Source: Tetrahymena thermophila SB210 (Eukaryota; Ciliophora; Oligohymenophorea; Hymenostomatida; Tetrahymenidae). Taken from it: a stretch of DNA of 64,000 nt. A program made the translations under genes and the position numbers. The DNA lies in contig NW_002476426.1 in NCBI RefSeq assembly GCF_000189635.1, positions 1,582,766 to 1,646,765 on the forward strand, given 5' to 3'. Under the pieces are notes generated by a model. That model was not told the DNA's origin, made no database searches, and saw only the letters and a list, made by a program, of their open reading frames with translations. Position 1 is the first letter of the stretch, and each line of letters opens with the position of its first letter. Shown one piece after another: positions 1 through 13,024 of the stretch.

Positions 1-744
1 AAAGGGTAATGATTGATTATGAATATGTTTTGCGAAATAAAAATTTAAAATTTGAACATCAATCAAGTTCTGTATAAATTTCGTAGTTAAATATATTTGA
101 ATTTTAATTTGGCACCAACTAAGTTTTAATGCAAAATTCAATTAATAATAATTAGCTTGGTTGCAAAATATAAATAAATTAATAAAAAGATTGATTTTAT
201 TTATTTATGGAAGACTTATTATTGAATCTTCAATATATTTTTTTGAATTTAGATTTTTTGAAAGGTTGCATCAATAAATAATAATAATAATCCATTCATC
301 TGCTTCCCTTTTTGGTTGATTTGATTTTATCACTAATTTAATCTAAATATTGATTAGCGAATAACTATTTGATTCAAACAAATAATAAATATCGAAAATT
401 TGTGTATAAAATCAATATACGTATTTTTTGTAATTAATTAAAATACAAAATAATAATATTTCAAATTTCATTCTAAATGAATCCATTCTTTAAGCGAAAT
501 TCATATCAAAGCGAAACTTCAAGCAGTGGAGACCCAATAAATTTATAGCCCACCATATTTATTAATAATAACTATAATTAAAAGAAAGAGTAATTATAAC
601 TTTTTTAAAAGTGTTTATCTATTTTCTTATCTCTTGCCATTTATATACAATTTTGAATTTAAATTGGATAAAGAGCAACTATAAGAGCAATAAAATTATT
701 TGAATTTTCTAATAAAGTATTATTATTATTCTAGATTAGCAACA
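1..744. other. AT-rich non-coding left edge / upstream region
   Basis: No frame in this stretch shows protein-like composition on either strand. It holds long A/T runs and short ATT/AATA repeats. It presumably contains the promoter and 5' leader of the giant gene that begins at 745. There is no telomere repeat here, so the left edge lies inside the chromosome. Confidence 0.6.
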
Positions 745-3700
745 ATGATAGATTAGTAGAATTACATTAATAAAGAAAATAGTAATGATGCAAATATTTA
801 AGCCTAATCTCAATTTGCAGGACGTAAAATATCTACCACTCAAAATATCACTGTGAAGACTTCAAAAAATAGTAAAATATGTCTTAAAACTTTAAGTTAT
901 ATGTTCATTTAATATTAGAAATTAAAGTTAGCAAATGCAATCAATTTCATAGAATACAATTATTTGTTTTTGATCTTTATAATAGGTTTTAATTTTATAA
1001 AAAATAGAAAAATTCCCTATTCCTTTAATGCAAAAGTCAATAAAGTAAAGAATTGGAGATTAATTTGGATAAGCATATATAGTTAGAGAAGACTTGGATT
1101 TTGATAGCCCTGAAATATATGCTCCTAATATGACAATTGAATCTATTACAGATAAAAATAAATAAGGAAAGCAAACAAGAAGCAGCACTTCTAAGCATGT
1201 GCCAACTCAATCAACAAAAAGCAAAAGTTCTCAAAAGAATTCATCTAGATAGCCTAACACTACTAAATCTAACCCAAATTGTTAAATTGATCTTTTTTTT
1301 AATCACCTAAACGAGTACCCTCAATCTAATTAGCAAAAGCTTGTATAAAATGTAAATTCAAATGGATACTTAAATGGTCAGCAGTAACAATAAGCATAGA
1401 TAACAAAAAAAGCATAGGAAAAGAATGGCCATGAATAGCACTCACATAAAAGAACTGTATCCAAGCATAATGGAGGAAATAAGAGCACAGTAGCTCTATC
1501 AAATGCAGGTGCAAAGAAGAAATCTAAAAAGAAAACAATATCATTAAAAGGCTTGAATAATACACAAACAACTTCTTCAGACATGAACACCATTTCATAA
1601 ATTCCATCTGACTCTATTAATATATTTAACTAATTCGTTCCACCTTCATCAGTCCATTAATAGTAGTCTCATAACCAATAAATTAACTTTAATGGGAATT
1701 AATCTGTTACAAGTTAAAGAAGTAACAATCATCATGGTAATTTTAACAAATAATTTTATCTTAATTCAAATAATAATATCTAATTTAATAAAAAGCTCTT
1801 TAACAACTGAATCTTCTTAGCTAAAATCAAAATAAGTAAGGATAAGACGGCACTGCTTTTTATCAAAACTAATAAAATAATAGTTTTTGTTCAAATTAAT
1901 TTTAGTAGAACTAAATCAATATGAATCAGTATAATAATTTGAATAATGAAAACGGTTAAATTTGTCATACTTCAAATACTGCTACATTTGAAGCTCATGG
2001 GACTATAGATGTTGAAGACTATAAAATAAATGGCAATAGAAAAAATAATTAGATTTTTGGTTACCAAAATGAAGATAGAAAACAACGTACAAGTGCTTCA
2101 AAAAAGAAATTAAATGCCTCCAAAAGGTAGTCTTCGAGATCAAAAAGTGCAGGAAAAAAAAGTTTATCTAAAGTTAATGCAAGTATGAGCTAAGTAAATA
2201 CTACTTTTACAAAATCTAAGTAGGTTGATTTAAATAAAACTGACACTCTTAATGTCACAAATAAATCCTTTAGTTAAACAAACAACAGTAATTAATTTAA
2301 TTAATTAATAAATATATTTTAAGTTTTAAGAAAAAATTCTTCAAATAAAAATAGAAAAAAAGACCTAAAGAAGCCCAAGTGGAGGTCATCAAAATTCTAA
2401 CTTAAATCAAATAAGCATCGATAATATCAAAAAGAAAAAAAGTAAATATATAAATTTTTTTAGTTATATTATGATGGGATTTAAATGATTTTTTTTTTAT
2501 TAGTTTAAGAAATTATTTAAAAGTAAATCGAGCTCGAAAATGAAAAGAAAATTTAATAAAAGAAACTGTAACTTCAAATTGATAATGAAACTATTAGGAT
2601 TAATAATGGATAAAGATTTTTGAAATAGAAGGCTAAGAAAGATGATCCTAAATTTCCTTGGGGATTTAACTAATAAAAAAGATTCTCATAGCACAGATCA
2701 GAAAAAAGCTAAGAAAGAATCAACAATCTTAATAACACATAAAAGTATGATGAAACAAAAAGAAGAGAGCTTTTTGGGCTTAGCTTTTTAAATAAGATAG
2801 ATGAAAATACCTTACAAAGTATTAAAAAAAGTAAAAATATTAATTTATAAAGAAAAATTGTTTGTACTAATTCACTTTTTAATTAGAAAATTAAGAATAA
2901 AAAGAACACAAAGAGTAACAATTTGAGCATCACCATAGTAATAGGGCTTAAAAGACTTTGGAAGAACATTAAAATATTTTAGCTTTCATGGAATATTAAA
3001 AAAAAAGATAAATAGAGAAAAGTAAAGAATTAGAATAGGAGAAAAAAGAAATTTAAAAGATGAAAGTTGAGAATTTAAAAAAATTAAATGATACTATTAA
3101 AAGGTAATAAAGATCTTCACGTTCTAAATCTGTTTAAAAGAAATCCTTTATTATGAACATAAACGATAACTAACAGAGTTAGAATAGTTATTATTAAATA
3201 AGATAGGGACGAAGCACTTCTGAGGATGCCTACGCTCTATAAAGAGTTCCCTCAGACTTCATCAGATAATAGCAAGTTTTACATAATAAGTTATTTTTAC
3301 AGCAAAATACAATTATTAATTAACAACAAAGTGACATAAAAATTGATATTGAAGCTCTTGAAAATGAATAAAATAGTGATAGAAAGTTTAGTTTGTTAAA
3401 TAATGAATGCAAGAGTATATTGCATTAAGCTAAATTAGAGTAATAAATAAATAGATAATATTTTTTAAAATAATATTTTGAAAATTTTTCTTTTTTTATA
3501 ATTAATTATAGGTAAAATTTAAAGCAATAAAATTTAAACTTGTCTATCGTGTCAAATAAAGGAGATAATACTAACCAAACTTTACACTAAAATTATATGT
3601 AAGTAGGAAGTCACCCTGGAAAGATGAGCTCTGGATAAACTAGTCTACATAGCTTTATAACAAAAAATAGTAAAGAAACTTCAAATTAAAAAGTACTTTA

Positions 3701-6700
3701 AGAATCAAATAGAAATCAAATTATTCATTAAAAATTTGAGCAATATTTAAATATTTAAAAGAGGCTTTAATTATTATAAGATTAAATGCTACAAAAACAA
3801 CAACAACAATAATAGCTATAAAACTAAGTAATTATCTAAAATTAAGGAGGTAATTAGTAATAATAATAATAACAACAATTAGCACTCTAAAGCGTTGATT
3901 AATACTTATATGAAATTTAAAACTAACTTTAAAATTAAGAAAACAACTATCATGAAAATACTCAAAATATGTATTATATTTAGCATCCTGAAGAAAGTTA
4001 AAATAATAATTTCTAGTCAAGTAATGAGAACTAGCACATACCCTCTGAAAGTGATGTGGATCCTAGATTGGTATTGGAATCTTCTTCTTCATCAATAGAT
4101 TCAGATTACTCTTAGAGAAAAAATATTAAATACCAGTAACAATAGTAGAACAATATATAATAAAATGTAAATAATATTTATTTATTTTTTTTGTTTTTAA
4201 TAATAATTTACATTTATAATAAGGGAGCTCCAATTTAAAATCCTTCTAAACAAAACTACTCTAACAGATACTCTAATTAGGATAGCTAAATCAACTACGA
4301 AAATCACTCTTCTAATAGATTGAATGAAGAAGTTAATTAAGGAGAATATGAAATAGATAATTAACAAATTCATATTATATCTCCCTTGGAATTTAATAGA
4401 GGACCATCAGATGTTTTATCTTCGTAAAATGAATCTTCTAGAAACTAATAATGGAACCAAAATTTAGTTAGTAAGGATTAAAATATATAATTTAATGGTG
4501 AATTTGAACAAGATATGGAAAACTCTTAATCAAAGCAAATTTCTTCTGTTTCAAATTAGAAAAATCAGAGATCGGATTTCATGTATAACTAAAGCAGCTA
4601 AAGCTTCCATGATATCAAAGACAGTTCAAGATAATAAATTGGAAATAGTGGAAAAATCGATGATTCTAGTAAATCTAATAAAATATAAAAGAAGCAATAC
4701 GAATATGAAGATCCAGATTATGATAACGATGATGAAGAATTGCAACAAATCAAGTAAATTAGAGATATCGAACAACAAGCATTGCTAAATTCTACAAATG
4801 CAAATTTAAACAAAACAAATAATGTTTCAATTATTTCTAATTAGCCATTAATTTTAAATAACAATATAAGTAAAGAGTAAATGCAACAGGCCGCTATGCT
4901 TATTTAAAAAGTCTGGAAAGGCTACTACACTAGAATTATTCTCGGCTATCGTCTTTAACAGATTTAATAAGAAGAAAATGATGAAAGCTTTGACCTGACC
5001 GAAGAGTAAGAAGATGAACTCTTGAAAATGTAGATACTTTAATATTTATAAGAAAGCAATGAATAATGGACTCAAGAAGAATTTGAGGAATATTTCTTAA
5101 AGTTCAAGCAAAAAAATGCTATTGAAAAAGAAAAAAGGAGATAAAAAAAGTAGCTCTAAAAGCAAGCTTAAATGCAACAACAAGCATAACATTATTAATA
5201 ATCAGCTTCAGCTAAAAAGAGTGTTGTTAATGAAAGCTAAAATGAGAGATCAGTCAAATAAGAATATGAAAATAAGTTACACGATAGCTCAGAAAATAAA
5301 CACATTGTTCATTCCTCGAGCTCTTATGATCTTTAACACATGGATTCTAGAAAAAAACAAGAGAATTCATCTTAAGAAAATGAAATAGAAAAAATCATTT
5401 CAAATTAGCATCACTTACATTTAAACTCTCTTGCTGATCAAAAGGTTTCAACTTCAAATAAATAAACAGACGAAATACTAAACACTGATGATTTACTCAT
5501 GGATGAAGAATAGTATATTAAATCAGCACAGAGATATTAATACATTAAAGAAAACTAACCTCATTTGATTGACAATTAAGTTGAAATTAACTATGATGAA
5601 CTTATGAAGCTAGGTTAAAACCCTTCCAAATTCAGTCCCGGAGATCATTAAAAAATTTAGCAATAAAAAATGAATATCCCTTTCCATCCAATCGATCCTA
5701 GGTATCAAGCCCAGCAAAAAGTAAAATTTTAAATTATAATATCAAAATTGATTTAACTCTGTACTTATTTATTTAGGAAATGCAAAAGGTTTAGGAGTAA
5801 AATACTTATGAAATGGAAAGCAGTGAGGGTCACCAACAATATGATTACGAAGATGATTAAGAATACGAAAATGAAGAAATAGATGATTAACAGATTTTGA
5901 ATTTTTTGAAACAAGGAATAAATTTGAACCACTTAGGAGGTAAAGAAACATTTGACATTTAGAATAAAAAGCTAATAATTTAAGATGGAGATGGACTTTA
6001 TGAATTAGATCTCTCTTAGTTGCCTGGTATTAATAATCTCCATTTCAAGGAAGATTAATATGCCTAATCTAACAGAGATTAATAAAAATCTGGATAAAAA
6101 TACAGTGATATAGAAGACTTAGATTCATATTCTTAAAGGAACAAATTAAATACAAAAGAAGTAGGTTAAGGCGAGGAGGAATATGTTAATTTTGGTAACG
6201 AAGAGGATGAAGACGATGATGACAGAGAACTCGCAGAAATTAACAACAATATTAAATAAATTGAATCTACCAATAAGGAGAAGGAATTCAATAAGTTGTA
6301 AAATATATCCAAGAACAGAAAAGTTAATCTAGGAATAGAAATTGATGATGATCCAACTTACAATGATTCAGCTTAAATAAACTTCTTGAATAATAATATT
6401 TAAAATTAAGCAGCTAGCAAAAAGAGAGAGTAGTAACAATTACCTAATTAAGCAAATAACCAAAAGAGTGTAAATGGATAATTATATGAGAATTAGTAAG
6501 CTGACCAATCTCAGTAATAATCTTCTGCTAAAAGTAAATATGAGGGTGAAAAAAGTCAAGATCACACAGGAGAAAAAATTAAATAATACAACCACTACAT
6601 GGAAAATTTGGAATTTTCTGAGAAAAAGGCAGCTTCTGCTCATCAATAATCTCAGTCTAACGACTATAATAATAGTCATAATCAAGAAGGAGAAGGTGAG

Positions 6701-9700
6701 GAAGAATTCGAAGAGTACGAAATCGATTTTGAATAATTGTTGATGAAGGATAAATACTAAGACGAAGAAGGTAACATTTTCATAATTGAAAACGGAGATA
6801 AAATTTATTTGGGGGAAGAAGAAATTGAAGCCTTAAATGAATATGCTGCTTAATTTATGCAAAGTAAAAGAGTGAAAGAGGATAATTCTTTCGAAAAAGA
6901 TAATGACGAAGAAGAAGTAGACGAATAAGTTGATTATGATGGTTAGCATCATTTAGAAGACTAATATGATGACGAATAATTAGATTAAGAAGAAGAAGAT
7001 GAAGATATCTATGATAACCATATTTAGAACTAAATGAATAATTACCACAATAGGGATCAGTACGACGACGAAGATGACAACCATACTCCTGACGAAGCCT
7101 ATAATGTAAATAAAACTAATAGTAATAAGATGTAGCTCAATAGAAACAATTAATTTATTTTATAAAATTATAAAAAATAGGAAGAAACTCTAACTGATTA
7201 ATAATGCCTATAATAGGAATAACCTGAAGCTAATTTTAACAAAATCGGCTCCTCTTCTTCTTAAAATAATAAAGAAAAACAAGAATAATAAAATATATAA
7301 TAATAAGCTAACTAAAAATAAATTAATAATTAAGATAATCAAATATAAACAACTTTCAACAATTAAAAAAATTAAAATACAAATATTCACCAAAACGATG
7401 ATGTCACTGATATTGATTTTATTGCTAAGCAACAACAACAACAAAAATCTTTTTAAAATTTTGAAAATAATTCTATACAAACCCATGAAAATATTAATAA
7501 AAACTAAACATCTTAACAACGTGATGAGTTATTAAAAGAGTTTTCTGTTTCTTAGCATAGCGAAAATTAAATTTTTAACAACAGCAATCAAAATTAAAGT
7601 ATCAACAGCCAAGACAATTTTTAGAATGGCAATAACTTAAATAAAACAAATCAAAATAATCTCAATATCTCAAATTAAAATAATTTCAATTTAAATAATT
7701 AAAATTTCAATAACTTAATTTAAATTAATCCCAATAGTAATAGTTAAAATTCTAATAGTAGAAATTAGAATCTTAATAATAGCAATTAAAATTTTAACAG
7801 TCCCTAAAAGAGTTAAACCCAAAATTTCAACAATGAAATATTAAACAGTGATTTCAAGCAGAATGACTTATCTTAAATTTCATATAATGAATTCAAGTAA
7901 TTGCAATCAGATTTAAAAACAAAATAGGAATAAATAAAATAATGGGCTGACATTGTCAGTATGCTATAAGAATACGATTAGAATAACCCACAGTCTCTCA
8001 TTGAACAAATAAAGTTAAAATCTTAACAGAACTTCTAATAGCTGGCTAATGAATTAAAGAATTAAGAGGGATTAGTAAATATTTTCTAATTTTTTAATTT
8101 ATTTAAAAAAAATATTTCTTAATTATAAATAGAGTCAATAAATATTAGAAAGCCCTTAACCCTTATTAAAGGAGTAAGAAAAATCACCAATAACTAATGA
8201 TGATAACTCAAAGAGCTAAAGAAGTGCTAAGAAAAAACTTGTGATTGACGTAGATAAAATAGAAGATGAATTTCTATAAAAAGTTAGGCAATAAACATTC
8301 TCTGCATAAGATATGCATTAACTTAAAAAAGATCAGAAGACAAAAAGTTAATCTTAACTGGTTTAATCATAAGATCAAGTTATCGAATATGACAGCTAGA
8401 GTTCAGAAGATATCACATCAGCATCAAAGCTCAAAAGAAAATTCATTTAGCAAAGGGGATCTAACATAGACTCACTAATACCTTCTTTCTAATTCTCTTC
8501 AAAAACTTTAAAATCAATGGCAACTCCTGGAAAAATAAACACTGATTCTGAAGAAAGTAAAAATATACCTAATATAAATACACAATTATTTATTTGTTTA
8601 TTCAATATTTACTAATTATTAATTTTTAAAAATTTCTAAGATGAAGATGGAAGCTCTGCTACTGGTAGTCTTTTTGAGGAGGCTCCTTTCCTTGTTTTTT
8701 ATCAAAAGTACCGTGAAGTAATGAAAACTGATTCTATCAATCAGATATTAAAGTTTAGAGAACAAGCTTTAATCAAGAGACACAACATCGAAGAAAAGAA
8801 TCTGAAAAAGAATCTAGAAATTAATCGCATTTCTCCCAGAACTTATGACATTAAGAGATTAGAGCTTGAAAAAATGGTCACAAAAGAAAGAGAGTAGATT
8901 CATAAAACAAGATAAGATATCGAGAGGACTTGGAATCAAACAGCTCAAACTATAGCAAGAACTCAAAGAGATCTCATGTTTTTAAAAAAAGTAAAAGCTA
9001 ATCAAGAAATGAATCCCACACACACTCATAATCCTCATTAAATGCTTTTGCTTAATATGAATACTCCACCTCCTTTGTTTACTGAGGGTAATGAGATTTT
9101 AAGTTCTCGCAACCCGATGTACAGCAGCTAAAGCTCCAGTGCTTTTAAATAAAGAAGAGTATTGTTTAAATCAGAAAGTGAAACAGAAACAGAAGGAAGC
9201 TGGAAACACTACAATAGAAATATGAGATACAATTTAAATGATATTAAAACACCTGATAATAACTATAGCCAGAATATAGTTGTGATTGATTCTTATGAGC
9301 CAATTGATATTTCTAAAAAAAATAACAATAAATAATAAGATAAATCAATAAATTTCTCTAAAACTCTAGGTTCTACAATCACAGGCAGTTTAGATGAGAA
9401 TAATAGTTAGATAGTTAATACAAATCGTAGTCATGCTAAAGTAGAGTAAAATTCTTCAGCTAGATAACGTAGCTCTTCTTTAACTTCTGAAAGGCTAAAA
9501 ACTGATTAATCTTAAAGAAAATATAGTTCTGAGAATTCAGAAGGCGATGCTCACTAAAATAAAAAAAAGGCTGATTTATTAAATTAAGATAAAGATTTGG
9601 ATTAATATGAAGATGATTTTGATGTTGACATTAATGAAGATATTGATTAATCAAGTGACTCTAAAATTCTTTAAAAGAAACTTAAAGAAATGAATATCCA

Positions 9701-12700
9701 AAATTAATTTGAAGCAGACTTTTAGGATTTATAAAAAGAGAGAGAAGAATTTGAAGAAAATTATAAAGATTTAGATACAACAGAGAAGAAAAATATTTAT
9801 GAGAAAACTGATTTTTCTCTGGATGACTAGTAAGTCAGTTAAGAGATTTTTGATGAAAAAAATATTTACACTTCATCTAGAAAGTTATATGATGTTTTAA
9901 TCCATAAGCAACCTGAAGAGTATTTTAACTAATTGCTTTAGTAGACTCCTGCTAATAACGTTTAAGACAGTGCAGATAGCAAACAATTTAGTTAGGAATC
10001 CATCTAAGATAGAGCACAAAAATTAGTAAATCATACTGACTCAGATGGTACAGATTAATCTAAAGAATTTAATAGCATATCAAGTTCTTAGAAAGAAGCA
10101 AATATCATACAAAAGAAATTGTTTAATAAAAATGATCAATTTGAGTAGGTAACTGCAAGCTATGATGCACCAGAAGTTGACTTTGAAAACTTAAGTGAAA
10201 ACAGATCTCTTGATATGAACTCATCTGTTTTCTAAAAGACACCTGCTCAAATAACTAAAAATAACAAAAACGGTATTAAAGGTATTGGATAACGCAACTA
10301 TAGAGAATCTCATGAAAATGGAGAATTCAGCTCAGAGAATATGTTTTGCTCTGCATCAAGCAATCTACAAGGAGTCATACAAGAAAAAAATGCTACTGTT
10401 CTTTCTAGCTTAGATTGGGAGGGGTAGCTTAGTGCGAGATAAAGCGCAGAAGAGAATGATTTAAAGCATTCAGGAAATAAAATATTGTAAAATCAAGCAG
10501 CAGGACGAAATCCAAGCACATTTGAAAAGAAAAGTAACAATAATGCTCCATAAGGCAACAATAATATTTTGATGGCTGAAGAGTTAGATACAAATATTGA
10601 ACAATATCATTTATAAAACACAAGTTACTAAAACCAAGTTTAAAATCTCTGTGCTAATTATCATAATAATTACTCTTTAACAGAAAGCATAAACACTTGT
10701 TATGGTTAATTAAGTACTAATAGTGCCATTGCATAATAAATATAGTAAAGTAATCAGATTCATTCTTCATATAAGTAAATATTCCCTAAATCATCTAATA
10801 AATCTTCAGCAGAGAAATTCTCTGATTTTAACTACTCTTCTTCAAAAGAATGTACCTTAAACTTTGTTGATGACCAAGATACTGCATAGAAGCAGAAGAG
10901 AGACTTGTAAACTTAGAATACTCAATAGTAATAGCAAAATCAATAAGGATTTATCTACGACATATAAGATGATGATTATGAAATAGATCTTGAATATGAA
11001 GCTTCTGCAAACAAATAAAAATCTATTGCCCCTCTTTAAAAATCAGATAATAAAGGAAAGATCTTAAACACTAAATAAGTTCCTCTCTAAACACCAATCG
11101 AAGAAGAAGAACTCACTTAAGGAAAAGATGTAAATATACAAAATTTATCATGCAAATATGACAGTGAAGTCTTTGTTGAAGAATCTGTAGATGATTAAGA
11201 AAAAGACATCTTATAGTTTTCAAACCTAATTAATCCAGTATTTACATAATTTTTTTTTTTTTCATTTATTTTAAATTAAATTTTAATTAATAAATTTAGA
11301 ATGCTATTTAAAACATGCAGCCTTTGAATACTGTTGAAGATAGTATCACTGAAGAAAGTGAAATAGCAGAATAAGTTCACATAAAGTAGAGTACTAGTTT
11401 ACCAAATAGAGAAATAAATGATGATGAACTTCCTTCATCTTATGTAACTAAAGACTAGTTCGTTGATTCTTAAGAGAACTAAGAAGATTATGATTATGAA
11501 GAAAGTGCTTTATCCGTTAATGCATTTAATACTGAGCTATAGTTAAAAGAATTACAATAAAAAACAGTTAAAAATTAAAACGTAGATTTCCTTTGTGATG
11601 ATTTGATTAATAGTTTGATGGACGAAGCAACAGAAGGTAAAGAATTAATTAAAAAATCAAAATTATAAAAAATATTTAAATATAAAAATAGAATTCAGTA
11701 AAAATGAAGAAATCAAAAGAAAGTTAAAAAATTGCTCAGAATATTTCGAAACTCTTTAATGTAAATTTCTTTTTTTTTTCAGTATTTTTTTTTAATTATT
11801 TGGAAAAAAATAGCTGAGTAAAATAATTTATAAAAAGAAGCATAAAAGTATCAAAGCTATTAAGATCAAGAAAATGAAGACGAGGAAGCAATAATCTAAG
11901 AAGAATTAAGTAAAAGCTCAAAATATTTAAATATTTAAACTTAAATAACTTTATATTAATTAGGTATAGCACAAAAAGAATATGGATAACCTTCTTACAG
12001 CCTTAAATAAAGATTAAGAGGTATTCAAACTTAAGTCTCTGCTATTAGGGAATACTTATCTAAGCTTAGTGAATACATAATTGGTAATTAAATTTTTTGA
12101 TTCTTAATAATTTCATAAATTCCAAATTTTAACTAGAAAATTATTTGGACACATTTGTGGAGCGTATAAATTATAGTTTGGGTCCTACTGCTATTGAGAT
12201 GTTAAGATTTTTGCATTTTACTGACTAAAATAATAGCTTAGATAGCTAATTAGATAACTCTTCGGATTTCTCAATGCAGCATTCAGCTGTACTTATTACA
12301 GACTTGTATTCTACTTTTGAAATGCTTCTTCTCGAGGAAAAGAAATAAAAGAAATAATAGTAAAAGCTTGAAAGAGAATAGAATGAATAGTCAGAAAATT
12401 ATGTATGTGATGATACAGATGAAGAAGATATTGTTCTCTCTGAATAGCACAAAGTTAGTTTGAAAGATATCACTCATATCCACAATAAAGTCATTTTCGA
12501 TGCATTTAACGAAGCTCTTGATAACCATAGGTTATATGGACTCAAAGGACGTCCATTCCCATGGAAAGTTGATGCTACTAAAATTAATAATGCTCCTATT
12601 ACCCATGATAAAGTTCCATCAATATTAAGGAAATCAGTGACTAAAGTTATTGAATGGGCTGAATGCCAATGCGGATTTATATTTGACAGACCAGATGCTT

Positions 12701-13024
12701 AACTACCTACAAACTAGACTCTGAATGAAGAATATATCTCTAAAATAAAAGAAAAAAGACTAACTGATATGCTACATTCAGAAGTTAAAGAAGCAGAAGA
12801 GAAATGGATCATTTATGATGATGAATACACTGAAGTAATTGATTTTAATTTTCTTTAAATATAACATTTTTAATAAATTTATTTATTTTATATTTTAGAT
12901 ATAAGTTGAAATCTCAGAATTGGTATTTTAAGAACTGTTGTTTGAATTCGAAGGCGAGCTAAGTAAAATAAATAATAAAAAATTAGGGCTCGATTAGAAT
13001 ATTAATAATGAAAATAATAATTGA
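745..13024 (+). CDS. Giant low-complexity protein with IQ motif and C-terminal DUF4378 domain (CEP350/TRM-like)
   Basis: A multi-exon gene encoding roughly 3,800 residues. The start MIDQQNYINKENSND is the first ATG of a coding-like frame; TGA at 13022-13024 ends it. Introns with matching phase include 872-1007, 2831-2886, 5721-5776, 8075-8132, 8557-8640, 11238-11299, 11637-11691, 11761-11813, 12084-12136 and 12835-12898; one between about 1720 and 1800 and one near 2440-2505 are less certain. The N-terminal two thirds is Q/N/S-rich with acidic blocks. An IQ motif (LIQKVWKGYYTR) lies at 4896-4934, a calmodulin-type site. A charged coiled coil occupies about 8690-9000. The end (about 12450-13000) has the DUF4378 pattern: HNKVIFDAFNEAL, PWKVD, a conserved W before the final helix, then ISELVFQELLFEFEGEL. 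This domain is known from plant TRM proteins and the centrosomal CEP350 family, which recruit FOP/TON1 proteins. A basal-body or cortical microtubule role is inferred. Confidence 0.75.
4881..4940 (+). other. IQ calmodulin-binding motif inside the giant protein
   Basis: Translation gives MLIQKVWKGYYTRIILGYR, which fits IQxxx[R/K]GxxxR. This is the only clear IQ copy I found in the protein. It suggests binding of calmodulin or a centrin-like EF-hand protein, which would suit a basal-body component. Confidence 0.6.
12400..13000 (+). other. DUF4378 (CEP350/TRM C-terminal) domain
   Basis: This is the best conserved part of the giant gene and has more balanced codons than the tracts upstream. Visible elements are an N-terminal helix (KVIFDAFNEALD), a PFPWKVD motif, a WAECQC helix, an acidic stretch ending EEKWIIYDDEY, and after the last intron a hydrophobic/acidic helix (ELVFQELLFEFEGEL). 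The order and the closing helix match DUF4378 as I know it. Confidence 0.6.

Noticed and set aside
7240..7820. Dense AAT/CAA tract that might look like a satellite or CRISPR-like repeat
   Set aside because: It is in-frame Asn/Gln coding sequence of the giant protein, with irregular units and no spacers.
3832..8469. Numerous short Lys/Ile-rich open frames on both strands
   Set aside because: They are out-of-frame readings of the giant + strand gene, whose own frame runs through with validated introns.
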